Program-made: the position numbers and the translations under genes | NCBI GenBank assembly: GCA_019744815.1 | Contig: JAIEUA010000004.1 | Coordinates: forward strand, 248,001 to 312,000 | Source of the DNA: Phycisphaerales bacterium | GTDB taxonomy: Bacteria; Planctomycetota; Phycisphaerae; Phycisphaerales; UBA1924 | Direction: 5' to 3' | Length of the DNA: 64,000 nucleotides | In this document: positions 17,931 through 26,157 of the stretch, piece after piece | How positions within the stretch are numbered: position 1 is the first letter of the stretch | Layout: every line of letters begins with the position of its first letter | Notes under the pieces: generated by a model | Databases searched by the model: none | What the model was told of the DNA's origin: nothing | What the model saw: only the letters and a program-made list of their open reading frames with translations

Positions 17931-19015
17931 TCAAGTACATCGGTTCCAAGCGGACGCTCATTCCGGTCATCCTCGAAGCGGTGCGGCGAGCATCGAACGC
18001 GCACTCAGTGATCGACCTATTTTCCGGCACCTCGCGCGTCGGTCATGCGCTCAAGGCCGCCGGGTATCGAGTCCTCTCAAACGACCACAATGCGTACGCC
18101 GCGACGCTTGCACGCTGCTATGTCCAAGCCGACGCAGAGGATGTGCTGGAGGATGCCAAGAAACTGGTCCGCGAGTTCAACGGCCTCAAGGGCGAGCCGG
18201 GGTACTTCACCGAAACCTTCTGCGTCAAGTCCCGGTTCTTTCAGCCCAAGAACGGGGCACGCGTCGATGCGATCCGCGAGGCGATCGCGGCCAAGGGGTT
18301 GAACCCCGACCTTGAAGCGGTGATGCTCGTCTCTCTCATGGAGGCCGCCGATCGCGTGGATTCGACCACCGGCCTGCAGATGGCGTATCTCAAGACGTGG
18401 GCACCGCGCGCCCACAACGACCTGGAGTTGCGCGTTCCCGAAGTGCTGCCTCGCGCTAAGCACGGCAAGGGCCAAGCCACCTGCCTCGATGCGCTTGAAG
18501 CCGTCAAGGTGCTGGAAGCCGACGTGGCATACATCGACCCGCCATATAACCAGCACTCGTACTTGGGCAACTACCACGCGTGGGAATCGCTGGTGCGCTG
18601 GGATAAGCCGGAGGTCTACGGCATCGCGTGCAAGCGGGTGGACGTGCGGCAGCGGCAGAGCATCTTCAACTCCCGCCCGCAGTTCGCGGGCGTGATGCGG
18701 AAACTTCTCGCCGCCGTCCGAGCCCCCGTGTTGGTGGTTTCATTCAACAACGAAGGCTACCTCGCACGCGAGGATATGGAATCCATGCTCGCGGCCCTCT
18801 GGGATGGCCAGGGCAAGGTCACGACAATCGAGAACGACTTCAAGCGGTACGTCGGCGCTCAGATCGGCATTTACAACCCACAGGGGCAGAAGGTCGGCAA
18901 GGTCAGCCACCTTAACAACAAGGAGTATGTGTACGTCGTTTCTCGCGAGTGCTTGGCGGAGCGCCTCGCTCCGATGCAGGCGGCGCAGACCGAGCAGATG
19001 GGCCTGTTCGCCTGA
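17927..19015 (+). CDS. D12-class DNA adenine-N6 methyltransferase
   Basis: 362-residue modification methylase. Motif X is MIKYIGSKRTLI, SAM-binding motif I is SVIDLFSGTSRVGHAL (~28-43), and catalytic motif IV is DPPYN (204-208). The variable region between motifs I and IV is the target recognition domain. The start codon is TTG at 17927 within TTGA, overlapping the endonuclease TGA, so its translation is coupled to and probably lower than or dependent on the endonuclease gene. It would protect host DNA from the partner nuclease. Confidence 0.9.
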   Translation: MIKYIGSKRTLIPVILEAVRRASNAHSVIDLFSGTSRVGHALKAAGYRVLSNDHNAYAATLARCYVQADAEDVLEDAKKLVREFNGLKGEPGYFTETFCVKSRFFQPKNGARVDAIREAIAAKGLNPDLEAVMLVSLMEAADRVDSTTGLQMAYLKTWAPRAHNDLELRVPEVLPRAKHGKGQATCLDALEAVKVLEADVAYIDPPYNQHSYLGNYHAWESLVRWDKPEVYGIACKRVDVRQRQSIFNSRPQFAGVMRKLLAAVRAPVLVVSFNNEGYLAREDMESMLAALWDGQGKVTTIENDFKRYVGAQIGIYNPQGQKVGKVSHLNNKEYVYVVSRECLAERLAPMQAAQTEQMGLFA

Positions 19016-19129
19016 CCTGTCGGCAGGGAGGCCGAGAAGCGGCAGGGCCAGTGGTCCCGACCTTGACCTTGAGTGCGCAAGACAGCCCACTTTTCCCTAA
19101 TGCGATCGACTTTAGAATCGAGCTCACAG

Positions 19130-19651
19130 ATGAGCGACCAGCCGAAAGCTCAACATCCACCTCCCCCCGACCTGCTCGCCGTCATTTCGCGGCAAGAAAC
19201 TGTGCTGCAGCACCAGTTGGATTGGATTCGCGCGGTGGACAGCAAGACGCCGGTCGTGATCGGAGTGGCAACGGCGATGCTCGCGGTCACGGGTGCACTG
19301 TCCCCTGCTCCAACGAACGTCACTTGGATAGCCGGCCTCCTCATGGCCGCCGGAAGTCTCCCGCTTCTCGTGTCGATCGCGTGGTCCGCCGCTGCCACGT
19401 TTCCACAGACCACCGGCCCTCGTGCGTCGATGATCTTCTTTGGCGGTATCGCCTCGATGACAAACACCGAGTACGCGAAGGCGGTTGCGGGCCGGTCGGA
19501 CATTCAGCACCTTGAGGATCTGAACGCACAGTGCCACCGCAATGCACAGATCGCAACGGCAAAGTACAGAGCGGTTCGGCACGCCATGGGATGGCTTTTC
19601 GTGAGTACGCCCCTCTGGTTGGCTGCGTGCTATCTGCTCTACAAGGGTTAA
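19130..19651 (+). CDS. Pycsar effector (PycTM-like membrane protein, DUF5706)
   Basis: 173-residue membrane protein matching the Pycsar effector family: a cytoplasmic N-terminal helix (LLAVISRQETVLQHQLDWI), transmembrane segments at ~42-58 and ~67-88, the hallmark MIFFGGIA, a helical section (HLEDLNAQCHRNAQIATAKYRAVRHA), and a third membrane segment ~153-171. In characterised Pycsar systems such proteins are triggered by cyclic pyrimidine nucleotides and disrupt the inner membrane, aborting infection. ATG 19130 gives the family-like N-terminus; two upstream in-frame ATGs lack a ribosome site. The cyclase gene begins three bases after its stop. Confidence 0.87.
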   Translation: MSDQPKAQHPPPPDLLAVISRQETVLQHQLDWIRAVDSKTPVVIGVATAMLAVTGALSPAPTNVTWIAGLLMAAGSLPLLVSIAWSAAATFPQTTGPRASMIFFGGIASMTNTEYAKAVAGRSDIQHLEDLNAQCHRNAQIATAKYRAVRHAMGWLFVSTPLWLAACYLLYKG

Positions 19652-19654
19652 GCG

Positions 19655-20362
19655 ATGGGGATGACCGACGACCTAAACGCCGAGGTCAACAAGATCATCA
19701 AGGAGCAGTGGACGACAACCGACGGGCGGGTCGTCCCAGAAACCGAGAATATCGAACTCGGAAACAGGGGTGTTAATCTCGATGCCACCTGCCTGTATGC
19801 CGATCTTGCCGAGAGTACAAACCTTGTCAACGCGTACAAGGCCACGTTCGCGGCTGACGTCTACAAGTGTTATTTGAACTGCGCCTGTCGGATCATCCGC
19901 AGCCAGGAAGGCGTGATCACGGCGTTCGACGGCGACCGGGTCATGGCAGTCTTCATCGGCGACACAAAAAACACTGCAGCAGTTCGCGCAGCGTTGGCGA
20001 TCAACCACGCAGTCACCGAGATCATCAATCCCGCTCTCAAGGCCTACTACAAAGAGAATCTTAAGGACTTTCAAGTGCGGCATTCTGTTGGCATCGACAC
20101 CAGCAAGGTCATGGCTGCCCGAACGGGTATTCGGGGTGCAAATGACCTCGTGTGGGTAGGCCGCTCAGCCAATTACGCTGCTAAGCTGTGCAATCTCCGC
20201 GAGGGCAACTACGCCACTTGGATTACCGGCGACGTGTACGACAAGATGGCCGACAAGGTGAAGATGACCACGGACGGCACAAAGAACATGTGGGAAGAGC
20301 GAAGTTGGACCGCGCAGAACGGGCTGCGGGTGTTCCGTTCATCGTACTACTGGGGTTTGTAG
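19655..20362 (+). CDS. Pycsar class III nucleotide cyclase (PycC-like)
   Basis: 235-residue class III cyclase domain, the phage-sensing signal producer of a Pycsar system. Visible: metal-binding CLYADLAESTN (Asp50), second site ITAFDGDRVMAVF (Asp92 or Asp94), and VWVGRSANYAAKL (~168-178), the conserved helix of this clade. PycC enzymes make cCMP or cUMP; which one cannot be told here. AAGGG lies ahead of the start, and an alternative ATG is two codons in. Being three bases downstream of the effector gene, in the element's defence arm, supports the assignment. Confidence 0.87.
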   Translation: MGMTDDLNAEVNKIIKEQWTTTDGRVVPETENIELGNRGVNLDATCLYADLAESTNLVNAYKATFAADVYKCYLNCACRIIRSQEGVITAFDGDRVMAVFIGDTKNTAAVRAALAINHAVTEIINPALKAYYKENLKDFQVRHSVGIDTSKVMAARTGIRGANDLVWVGRSANYAAKLCNLREGNYATWITGDVYDKMADKVKMTTDGTKNMWEERSWTAQNGLRVFRSSYYWGL

Positions 20363-20622
20363 ATTGCCGTGCCCTGCGTCGCCACCGCCACCGTCGTGAC
20401 CTCGGACCGGGGCCGCTCGTGCCCGGGCTGCCAATCTAGGGAAGCGAGCTCGGCCATCTAAAACAAAGTCAGTCGATACCTGCGGCTGTTCCCGCGGGCG
20501 TCACTTCGGCGAGCCCGGCGGGAAGGAACCATGCCGCCATTGCCGCCGACGGAACGGGCGGCGATGGCCAGCCGCGTCGCGGCATCGCGGGTTTCGTCGG
20601 TTCTGTCGGGTGTCGGACGGGG

Positions 20623-20902
20623 TCAGTGGGCGGGCGTGGCCGAGCCCAGCGCCGCGACGATCCTGGCACGCACGTCGGGCGGCAAGTTGGCCCACGCCGC
20701 CACGAGTCGGGCCAGGTCGGCATCGGGCGAAGCATGGCCACCCCCGGCGTCTGGCCGCGACGTGGGCGGGACTGACCCGCGTGCCGGGCCGCCCGTTTGA
20801 CCACGTCCTGCACCCCGTTTGGCCCCCGGTGCGGCCCGCGCTGCGCCTGGCGCTGCGCGCTCTGCGGAATCGGCGTATTCTCTCGGAGATTCCGCGAGTG
20901 CT
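20623..20902 (-). other. Detached integrase C-terminal tail (joined to int in the circular form)
   Basis: If the element excises, the 28-bp core joins this segment in frame to the integrase gene. The result replaces the last four integrase residues (AVTV) by 92 residues ending in DADLARLVAAWANLPPDVRAR and IVAALGSATPAH, then TGA. The pattern L-x2-L-x3-W-x2-LP-x3-R-x2-I is one I recall at the C-termini of planctomycete phage-type integrases. In the integrated state this segment has no start of its own. Confidence 0.7.
20839..20860. repeat. 22-bp repeat near right end (matches 9827-9848)
   Basis: Second copy of the 22-bp direct repeat, 42 bp inside the right core. Confidence 0.6.
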
Positions 20903-20930
20903 CGGGGGTTCGATTCCCCCCGGCTCCATT
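20903..20930. repeat. attR core (28-bp direct repeat, right copy)
   Basis: Identical to 9674-9701; a displaced fragment of the ssrA T arm and acceptor 3' strand. Chromosomal sequence resumes after it, and the RlmI-like gene starts 61 bp on. Confidence 0.95.
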
Positions 20931-20991
20931 TTTGCCGCGCCGTGATCCGTTCGTCGAACGATTCGGCGGCACCGTTCTCGACACGCTCCCC

Positions 20992-22044
20992 ATGCGCCAG
21001 CAACCGCATCCTCCAGCGCCCGGTCGGAACCTGCCGGCGCTGCTTGCTCGTGCGCTCCAAGCGCGGGCGCCGCTCATCGGTCGGAAGGTGACGCAGGCGA
21101 TCCGCGTCTTCTCCGGGAGCGCTGACGGGCTCGACGGCGTGTTTGTCGATGTGTATGGCACGGGCGCGGTGCTGATCGTGTATGAGGGTGCCGCGGGTCG
21201 CTTCTTTGAGGCGGCGGTCGATGCGGCGGGCGAAGCGAAGACTGTTCTGGATGCTCTGGCGCCTCTGGGCGTGAAGGCGGTGTACCTCAAGCCCTTCGCG
21301 AAGGACCGGTCCAAGATGGGCGGCGAACTGCCGCCGGTGGTCACTGATCCGACGCCGGCCGCGGGAGAGACGCTGCCCGAAGCGATCCTGATCCGCGAGC
21401 ATGGTTGGAACTTGGAGATTCGTCTGTACGACGGGCTCTCCACCGGGCTCTTTCTGGATCAGCGGGAGAATCGCCGCTTTGTTGCCGAGTGGGTGAAGGA
21501 CCGTGCCCGCGTTGCGGGCAAGCCCCCCACTGTTCTCAACACCTTCGCCTACACCTGCGCCTTCTCGGTGGCCGCGGCCACGGCGGGGGCGATCACGGCC
21601 AGCGTGGACGTTTCGGGCCGCTATCTCGACTGGGGCAAACGCAACTTTCAGCACAACGGCTTGGACCCGGCCCTCCACCGCTTCGCGAAGATGGACACCT
21701 TCGAGTTCTTTGGTTACGCCAAACGCAAGGGTCTGACGTTCGATCTGATTGTCCTTGATCCGCCGAGCTTCGCGTCGGGGAACAAGAAGAAGGGCATCCG
21801 GCCGTGGAGCTCGGTGGCGGATTACGCGCGGCTGGTGGGTGAGGCGTCGGGCTTGCTGAACCCGCGCGGCGTGATCTTCGCGAGCACGAACACGCAGGAA
21901 CTCTGCCGCCCGGGTCGCCTGGAACGCGAGATCGTGAAGGGGCTGGGGGGTGGGAAGCCCCCCCGCTGGCAACGATTGCCCGAGATGCCGCTGGACTTTG
22001 CGAGGGATTCCGATCGATTCGCGGCGCGGGCGTTTTCGGTGTAG
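20992..22044 (+). CDS. RlmI/RlmK-like class I rRNA methyltransferase
   Basis: 350-residue SAM-dependent RNA methyltransferase of the RlmI (23S rRNA m5C) family. A PUA-like N-terminal part (ADGLDGVFVDVYGTGAVL) is followed by a Rossmann domain: motif I LNTFAYTCAFSVAAA, acidic motif ITASVDVSGRYLDWGKRNF, catalytic motif IV LIVLDPPSFASG. ATG 20992 was chosen because longer versions run back into the mobile-element end. The catalytic Cys expected in RlmI is not evident at motif VI, so the target base is uncertain. Confidence 0.87.
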   Translation: MRQQPHPPAPGRNLPALLARALQARAPLIGRKVTQAIRVFSGSADGLDGVFVDVYGTGAVLIVYEGAAGRFFEAAVDAAGEAKTVLDALAPLGVKAVYLKPFAKDRSKMGGELPPVVTDPTPAAGETLPEAILIREHGWNLEIRLYDGLSTGLFLDQRENRRFVAEWVKDRARVAGKPPTVLNTFAYTCAFSVAAATAGAITASVDVSGRYLDWGKRNFQHNGLDPALHRFAKMDTFEFFGYAKRKGLTFDLIVLDPPSFASGNKKKGIRPWSSVADYARLVGEASGLLNPRGVIFASTNTQELCRPGRLEREIVKGLGGGKPPRWQRLPEMPLDFARDSDRFAARAFSV

Positions 22045-22167
22045 CGGTGCCTCGGGTGTGAGCGGGCGGCGATGGCGTTGAGGTTCTGTCCCGGACGTTG
22101 GACGTGCGAAGACCGTTCCGCGCGGAGGCGCATCGGCGACGGCGCGACTTTCCTTATGGCCGGGCCG

Positions 22168-22215
22168 ATCGGGGCCAGGCAGATCGGGGCCGGGCAGATC
22201 GGGGCCGGGCAGATC
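22168..22215. repeat. 15-bp tandem repeats
   Basis: Three to four tandem copies of GATCGGGGCCGGGCA (first copy ...CCAGGCA) in the 290-bp gap between the RlmI-like gene and the sigma factor stop. No gene is seen in the gap. Confidence 0.75.
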
Positions 22216-22334
22216 GGACCTCAAGCGAACGACCGAAAACGACGCGACCGGAGATGAACTCCGGTCGCGCCCTCACAAGTCGTGTTGTTGGCTTCGGGCG
22301 GTCAGGCCCGAGGCCCACGGATCGATTCTGGAAA

Positions 22335-23288
22335 TCAGCCGGCTCGGGAGCCTTCGAACGACGTGCTACCTGCACGAGCCGAACGCGGGGGAGCGGACTC
22401 GTCGCTGCGGCCGGCGTCGCGGAAGAACTTGCTGGGACGCTCGTCGGTGAGGCGCTGGTTCAGCTTGGTGAGCGCCTCGTCCACGATCTGGCGGACGCGC
22501 TCGCGGCTGATGCCGACCTCGTCGGCGACTTCCTTGAGCGTCAGAGGCTCGCAGCCGTCGAGGCCGAAGCGGAGACGGAGGATGCGGGCCTCGCGGTCGT
22601 CGATGGTTTCGAGGAGGCGGCGGAGGGTGCCGAGCTCGTCGTCACGCAGCACGTTCTCGTGCGGGGTAGCGCCCTTGGAGTCGGCGAGGATGTCGCTCAT
22701 CTTCAGGAGGTCGCCGTCGACGTCGCGGGTCTCGCCGCTGCTCTGGAAGGCCTTGACGGCCCGCTTGATGACGCGGAGCTTCTTGACCGGGAGGTCCATC
22801 GCCTTGGCGAGCTCGGTGAGGCTGGGCGGATAGCCGAGCTCACCCTCAAGCTTGCAAGCGGCGATCTTCCACTTGGCGATCAGTTCGACCATGTAGGCCG
22901 GAACGTGCACGGGCTGGGTCGCGTTGACCAAGGCCCGCTTGATGGCCTGCTTGATCCACCAGCTGGCGTAGGTGCTGAACCGGGCGCCCTGCGAGGGGTC
23001 GAAGCCCTCGACGGCACGCATGAGGCCGATGTTGCCCTCTTCGATGAGATCGGAGAGCTGCAGGCCACGGTTGGCATAGTTCTTGGCAATCGCGACCACC
23101 AGACGCAGGTTGGCGCGGATCATCCGCTCCCGCGACTTGGCGCAATTGTCGTTGATGATCGCCCAGCCGAGTTCTTTCTCCTCGTCGGCGGTCAGCAACT
23201 TGGTCTTGTTGATCTCTGAGAAATACAGCTGCAGGTCGGACTGGACCTGAGCAGAACCCGTACGGGCTCGAGCGGAACTCGTCGCCAC
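22335..23288 (-). CDS. RNA polymerase sigma-70 factor (RpoD/SigA-like)
   Basis: Primary-type sigma factor. Region 1.2 is [20 protein letters not shown]; region 2 is [20 protein letters not shown] with [17 protein letters not shown] and [16 protein letters not shown] (the -10 recognition helix); region 3 follows; region 4 has [20 protein letters not shown] (the -35 recognition helix). GTG 23288 is preferred, with AAGGTGG seven nt upstream; an ATG at 23342 would add 18 residues. At ~317 residues it lacks region 1.1, so it could be an RpoS-like group 2 factor rather than the main housekeeping one. Confidence 0.93.
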   Translation of the reverse strand: MATSSARARTGSAQVQSDLQLYFSEINKTKLLTADEEKELGWAIINDNCAKSRERMIRANLRLVVAIAKNYANRGLQLSDLIEEGNIGLMRAVEGFDPSQGARFSTYASWWIKQAIKRALVNATQPVHVPAYMVELIAKWKIAACKLEGELGYPPSLTELAKAMDLPVKKLRVIKRAVKAFQSSGETRDVDGDLLKMSDILADSKGATPHENVLRDDELGTLRRLLETIDDREARILRLRFGLDGCEPLTLKEVADEVGISRERVRQIVDEALTKLNQRLTDERPSKFFRDAGRSDESAPPRSARAGSTSFEGSRAG

Positions 23289-23616
23289 TGTTCTACCACC
23301 TTCTGGGGCACCACACCCCTCTCGCTCCTCGCCCGGTCGCACAAACCGGGCACACCACGGGATTCGCTACGCAGCCTTGTCCCATCCGGTTGCAATCGAC
23401 CTGCGGAAGCGGTCGCGTGAACCGGGTGGAACGCTCTGCGCAATTCCTCCCATATGAACCATGTCACAAACTGCGTCAAATGCAAACCCGGCAGGCAGAA
23501 AATGTGAAAATTTTCCGACAACTCCGACATCGAACCCGTCGAATCGACCCGAAATAGTCCGAGTAGGCTTGACACCCTTCCTTGTACCTAACAAAAAGCC
23601 CTTCTACGATCGACCG
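23289..23616. promoter_or_regulatory. Divergent regulatory region
   Basis: 328 bp between two divergent genes, locally AT-richer than the surroundings. TTGACA at 23569-23574 is a perfect -35 hexamer for the rightward gene, but the best -10 candidate (TAACAA, 23589) is only 14 bp away, so the promoter is unproven. No RNA structure recognised. Confidence 0.35.
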
Positions 23617-24438
23617 ATGTCCCGCGACCTTTCATCACTCCTGAACGAGTGGCCTTACGAGCCGGGCGCGATCAATGCCCGCATCGTCGAGGGCGACGAC
23701 GGCACGCCGCGGATCCAGATCCGGGTCGATCTGGGCATCCTGCAGATGTATCCGACCGGCCGGCCGGACGGGCAATCGCCCCACGGCTTCCCGAGCCTTC
23801 TCGAGTACTACGAGGCCCAGCTCGACGGCACCGACGCCCCAGACGACGGCGGGTCGGACAAGTTCAGCCTGGCTCCCGAAGACTGCCGTCTGCTCCGCGA
23901 GGAGGCGGTGCAGTACTACCACCGGTATCTGGCGCTCCTGGCCCTGGAAGACTTCGAGGGCGTGGTGCGTGACACGACCCGCAATCTGCGGGTGCTGGAC
24001 CTGTGCGCGGCCCACGCGGAGACCGAGGGCGATCGCTCGGTGCTGGAGCAGTTCCGGCCGTACATCCTGATGCTGCGTGCCCGCGCGATGGCGAGCCAGG
24101 CGATCAAGGACAACGAGCCCAAGGCCGCAGTGGTGGCGCTCGATCAGGGGTTGGACGCCTTGCGGCAGTACTTCGCGAACTCGGGGCAGCCGCAGATGTT
24201 TGACGCGTCGGCCGAGGCGGACATGCTCCGCGGGATGCGGGAGTCCCTGGTGCCCAAGCTGCCGGTGTCGCAGCAGTCCGAGCTGCGGGCACGGCTGGCG
24301 TCGGCGATTGAGCAGGAGAACTACGAGCTGGCCGCGATCTTGCGGGATGAATTGAAGATGCTGGGCGTGACGGCCACGGCGCTGCCTGCGGGGAAGGGCG
24401 AGAAGTCGGGCGAGAAGAACGAGAGCAAGGGCGAGTAG
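23617..24438 (+). CDS. UvrB/UvrC-motif protein
   Basis: 273-residue protein of a planctomycete-type family. The C-terminus has the UvrB/UvrC motif (LRARLASAIEQENYELAAILRDEL), a coiled helical pair that in UvrB/UvrC mediates their contact and in McsA-like proteins other interactions. The N-terminal part (INARIVEGDDGTPRIQIRVDLGILQM) and helical middle are unrecognised. ATG 23617 begins the conserved part. The last 15 residues are Lys/Glu/Gly-rich. Not itself a nuclease; role unknown. Confidence 0.8.
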   Translation: MSRDLSSLLNEWPYEPGAINARIVEGDDGTPRIQIRVDLGILQMYPTGRPDGQSPHGFPSLLEYYEAQLDGTDAPDDGGSDKFSLAPEDCRLLREEAVQYYHRYLALLALEDFEGVVRDTTRNLRVLDLCAAHAETEGDRSVLEQFRPYILMLRARAMASQAIKDNEPKAAVVALDQGLDALRQYFANSGQPQMFDASAEADMLRGMRESLVPKLPVSQQSELRARLASAIEQENYELAAILRDELKMLGVTATALPAGKGEKSGEKNESKGE

Positions 24439-24479
24439 CTCGGCGTCCGATTCCTGATGGTCGGGTTCCACGGGATGAT

Positions 24480-24582
24480 CGGGTGCCACTGATTGACCGG
24501 CTCGGCGGTCAATCAGTGTGAATCGCTTGACTCACGCCACTGCCGCACGGCTTGGCTCCGAGCCACCAAGCCGTGGCACCCG
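24480..24582. repeat. Composite two-hairpin repeat element, copy I
   Basis: Bounded by CGGGTGCCAC (24480) and its inverse GTGGCACCCG (24573-24582). Inside are a perfect 13-bp hairpin (24487-24499 with 24506-24518, 6-nt loop) and a 10-bp hairpin (24546-24555 with 24566-24575). It lies between convergent genes. A second element with the same ends and plan is at 36015-36144. Resembles a paired REP (BIME-like) unit; may also act as a transcription barrier. Confidence 0.75.
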
Positions 24583-24695
24583 GACGAAGAGGGAGTTTTT
24601 TGCTGCGGTCGGCACCAGAGGTCGAGCCGCACCGTTCTCGCCGGCCTCACACCGACGCTTCGGCCAACTCTCCGGATCGAATGGGAGCCCATCTG

Positions 24696-25991
24696 CTACT
24701 TGCGTTCGGCGCGTGATTCGATGGGGAGGAAGTCCGACGCACGGCCCTCGGCCCATTCCTTGAACTTGGGCCAGAAGACCTCGCGGAGGAGGATCTTGAT
24801 GCAGGCGGCGACGGGGATGGCGATGAGCAGGCCGTAGATGCCGGCGAGAGCGCCGCCGGCGAAGGAGGCAAAGACGATGGTGGGCGTGTCCATGCCGGTG
24901 TTGTTGCCCTGGATGGTGGGCGTGAGGACGTAGTCGTCGAGCATCTGGCAGCAGATGTAGACCACGACGGGGCCGGCGAGCATCCACCACCAGGTGGCCT
25001 GCCAGGCGATGCCGCTGGGCTCGATGGCCATGGCGATGATCGCGGCGGGGACCACGATGAAGTGGATGTAGGGCATGATGAAGAGGGCGCCGACCAGCGG
25101 GCCGAAGATGAGCGGGGCGGGGACGCCGACGACCCAGTAGGCGATGGTGGCGAAGACGCCGAGGATGGCGCAGATGGTGATGCGCCCACGGACGAAGCCG
25201 GCGATCACGCGGTCCATCTGGTGCAGCAGGTCGATGATGCGGCCCTTGCGGCGCTCGGGGATCAGGCTCTCCCAGAAGGCCAGCACGCTGCCCCATCCGG
25301 TGCAGAAGAAGAAAAAGAAGAACCCGGTCAAGCAGCCGGTGAAGATGAGGACGCCGATCGAGGTGAGCAGGCTGGCGGCGGCGGAGAAGGCGTTGGCCCC
25401 GGTCGCGACGACCTGCTTGCTCAGCTCGCGCGAGTTGTCACGGATCCAGAGCAGCCCGCTGCGGACGATGGCACCGGCGTCCTTGGGCGCGGCGGCTTCG
25501 ATGGCTTCGGACTCAGCAGAACCCGCTGGGGCCTGGTTCTTCAGCTTTTCCTTGACGAGGAAATCTCGGAGGCGGCCCCAGCCCTCGCTGGTGATGCGGG
25601 CGCGGAGAGCCTCGTCGTCGGGTTTGTCGACGGAGCGGACGAGCAGGTCGATGTTGCCGGCGGTGTTCTGGGCGAGGTGCAGACCCTGCACGACGCCGAA
25701 GGTGGTGACCAAGACCGCGGGGACAACGACGGCGGCGCCGGCGAAGAGGATGATGCCAGTCGCCGCACCGTTGCGGGTGAGGATCTTGCGGCGTGTGAGC
25801 CAGCGGACGAGTGGTTCGAAGAGGTACGCCAGCGCGATCGCGAGCAGGATCGGGACGGTGACGATGCTCGCGACGTAGCCGACGTAGATCACGCCCACGA
25901 TCAGCAGGAGGATGAGCACGTCGCGGACGGGCTGGATCTCCCAGAGGTGGAGCGACTTCCAGTCACGGGGGTTGGGCGGCGGGTTCGACAT
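24696..25991 (-). CDS. AI-2E (PerM) family transporter
   Basis: 431-residue inner-membrane permease of the AI-2E/TqsA/PerM superfamily. Membrane segments include VLILLLIVGVIYVGYVASIV, ILLAIALAYLFEPL, GAATGIILFAGAAVVVPAVL, then a soluble section (~110-200), FTGCLTGFFFFFFCTGW, and a C-terminal cluster with RGRITICAILGVFATIAYWV and PLVGALFIMPYIHFI. The C-terminal half carries the family's most conserved motifs. Substrate unknown; quorum-signal export is known only for some members. Confidence 0.9.
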   Translation of the reverse strand: MSNPPPNPRDWKSLHLWEIQPVRDVLILLLIVGVIYVGYVASIVTVPILLAIALAYLFEPLVRWLTRRKILTRNGAATGIILFAGAAVVVPAVLVTTFGVVQGLHLAQNTAGNIDLLVRSVDKPDDEALRARITSEGWGRLRDFLVKEKLKNQAPAGSAESEAIEAAAPKDAGAIVRSGLLWIRDNSRELSKQVVATGANAFSAAASLLTSIGVLIFTGCLTGFFFFFFCTGWGSVLAFWESLIPERRKGRIIDLLHQMDRVIAGFVRGRITICAILGVFATIAYWVVGVPAPLIFGPLVGALFIMPYIHFIVVPAAIIAMAIEPSGIAWQATWWWMLAGPVVVYICCQMLDDYVLTPTIQGNNTGMDTPTIVFASFAGGALAGIYGLLIAIPVAACIKILLREVFWPKFKEWAEGRASDFLPIESRAERK

Positions 25992-26157
25992 CGTTCACCA
26001 CGGAGACACAGAGAAGGCACTTCAACTCAAAGGGCTCGAAGGATTCGAAGAGTTCAAGGCAGAAAGAGGATAGCGAAATCGCGAGACACTTGGTCGGCGC
26101 GGGTCTTCCTTCACCCTGGGAGTCCTTTGAGGCTTTGAGCTCAAGACAATCGGCGCT

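Larger units (their letters stand above)
9674..20930. mobile_element. Integrative element in tmRNA 3' end, with capsid gene and defence cargo
   Basis: An 11,257-bp element bounded by a perfect 28-bp direct repeat. The left copy is the functional 3' end of ssrA and the right copy (20903-20930) is a displaced ssrA 3' fragment. The integrase gene is next to the left repeat, pointing into it. Leftward genes: unknown protein, sigma-like factor, protease-capsid fusion, HTH protein, primase/helicase, integrase. Rightward genes: restriction endonuclease, methyltransferase, Pycsar effector and cyclase. No portal, terminase, tail or lysis gene is visible. Boundaries and integration are seen directly; mobility and satellite nature are inferred. 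Confidence 0.92.

Noticed and set aside
19061..19118. Promoter for the Pycsar genes (TTGACC ... TAGAAT)
   Set aside because: The two hexamers are 44 bp apart, far beyond a sigma-70 spacer, and the -10-like box is only 11 bp from the start codon.
20623..22224. 533-codon minus-strand frame as a real gene
   Set aside because: Most of it is the antisense of the RlmI-like gene. Only its 20623-20902 part is meaningful, as the displaced integrase tail.
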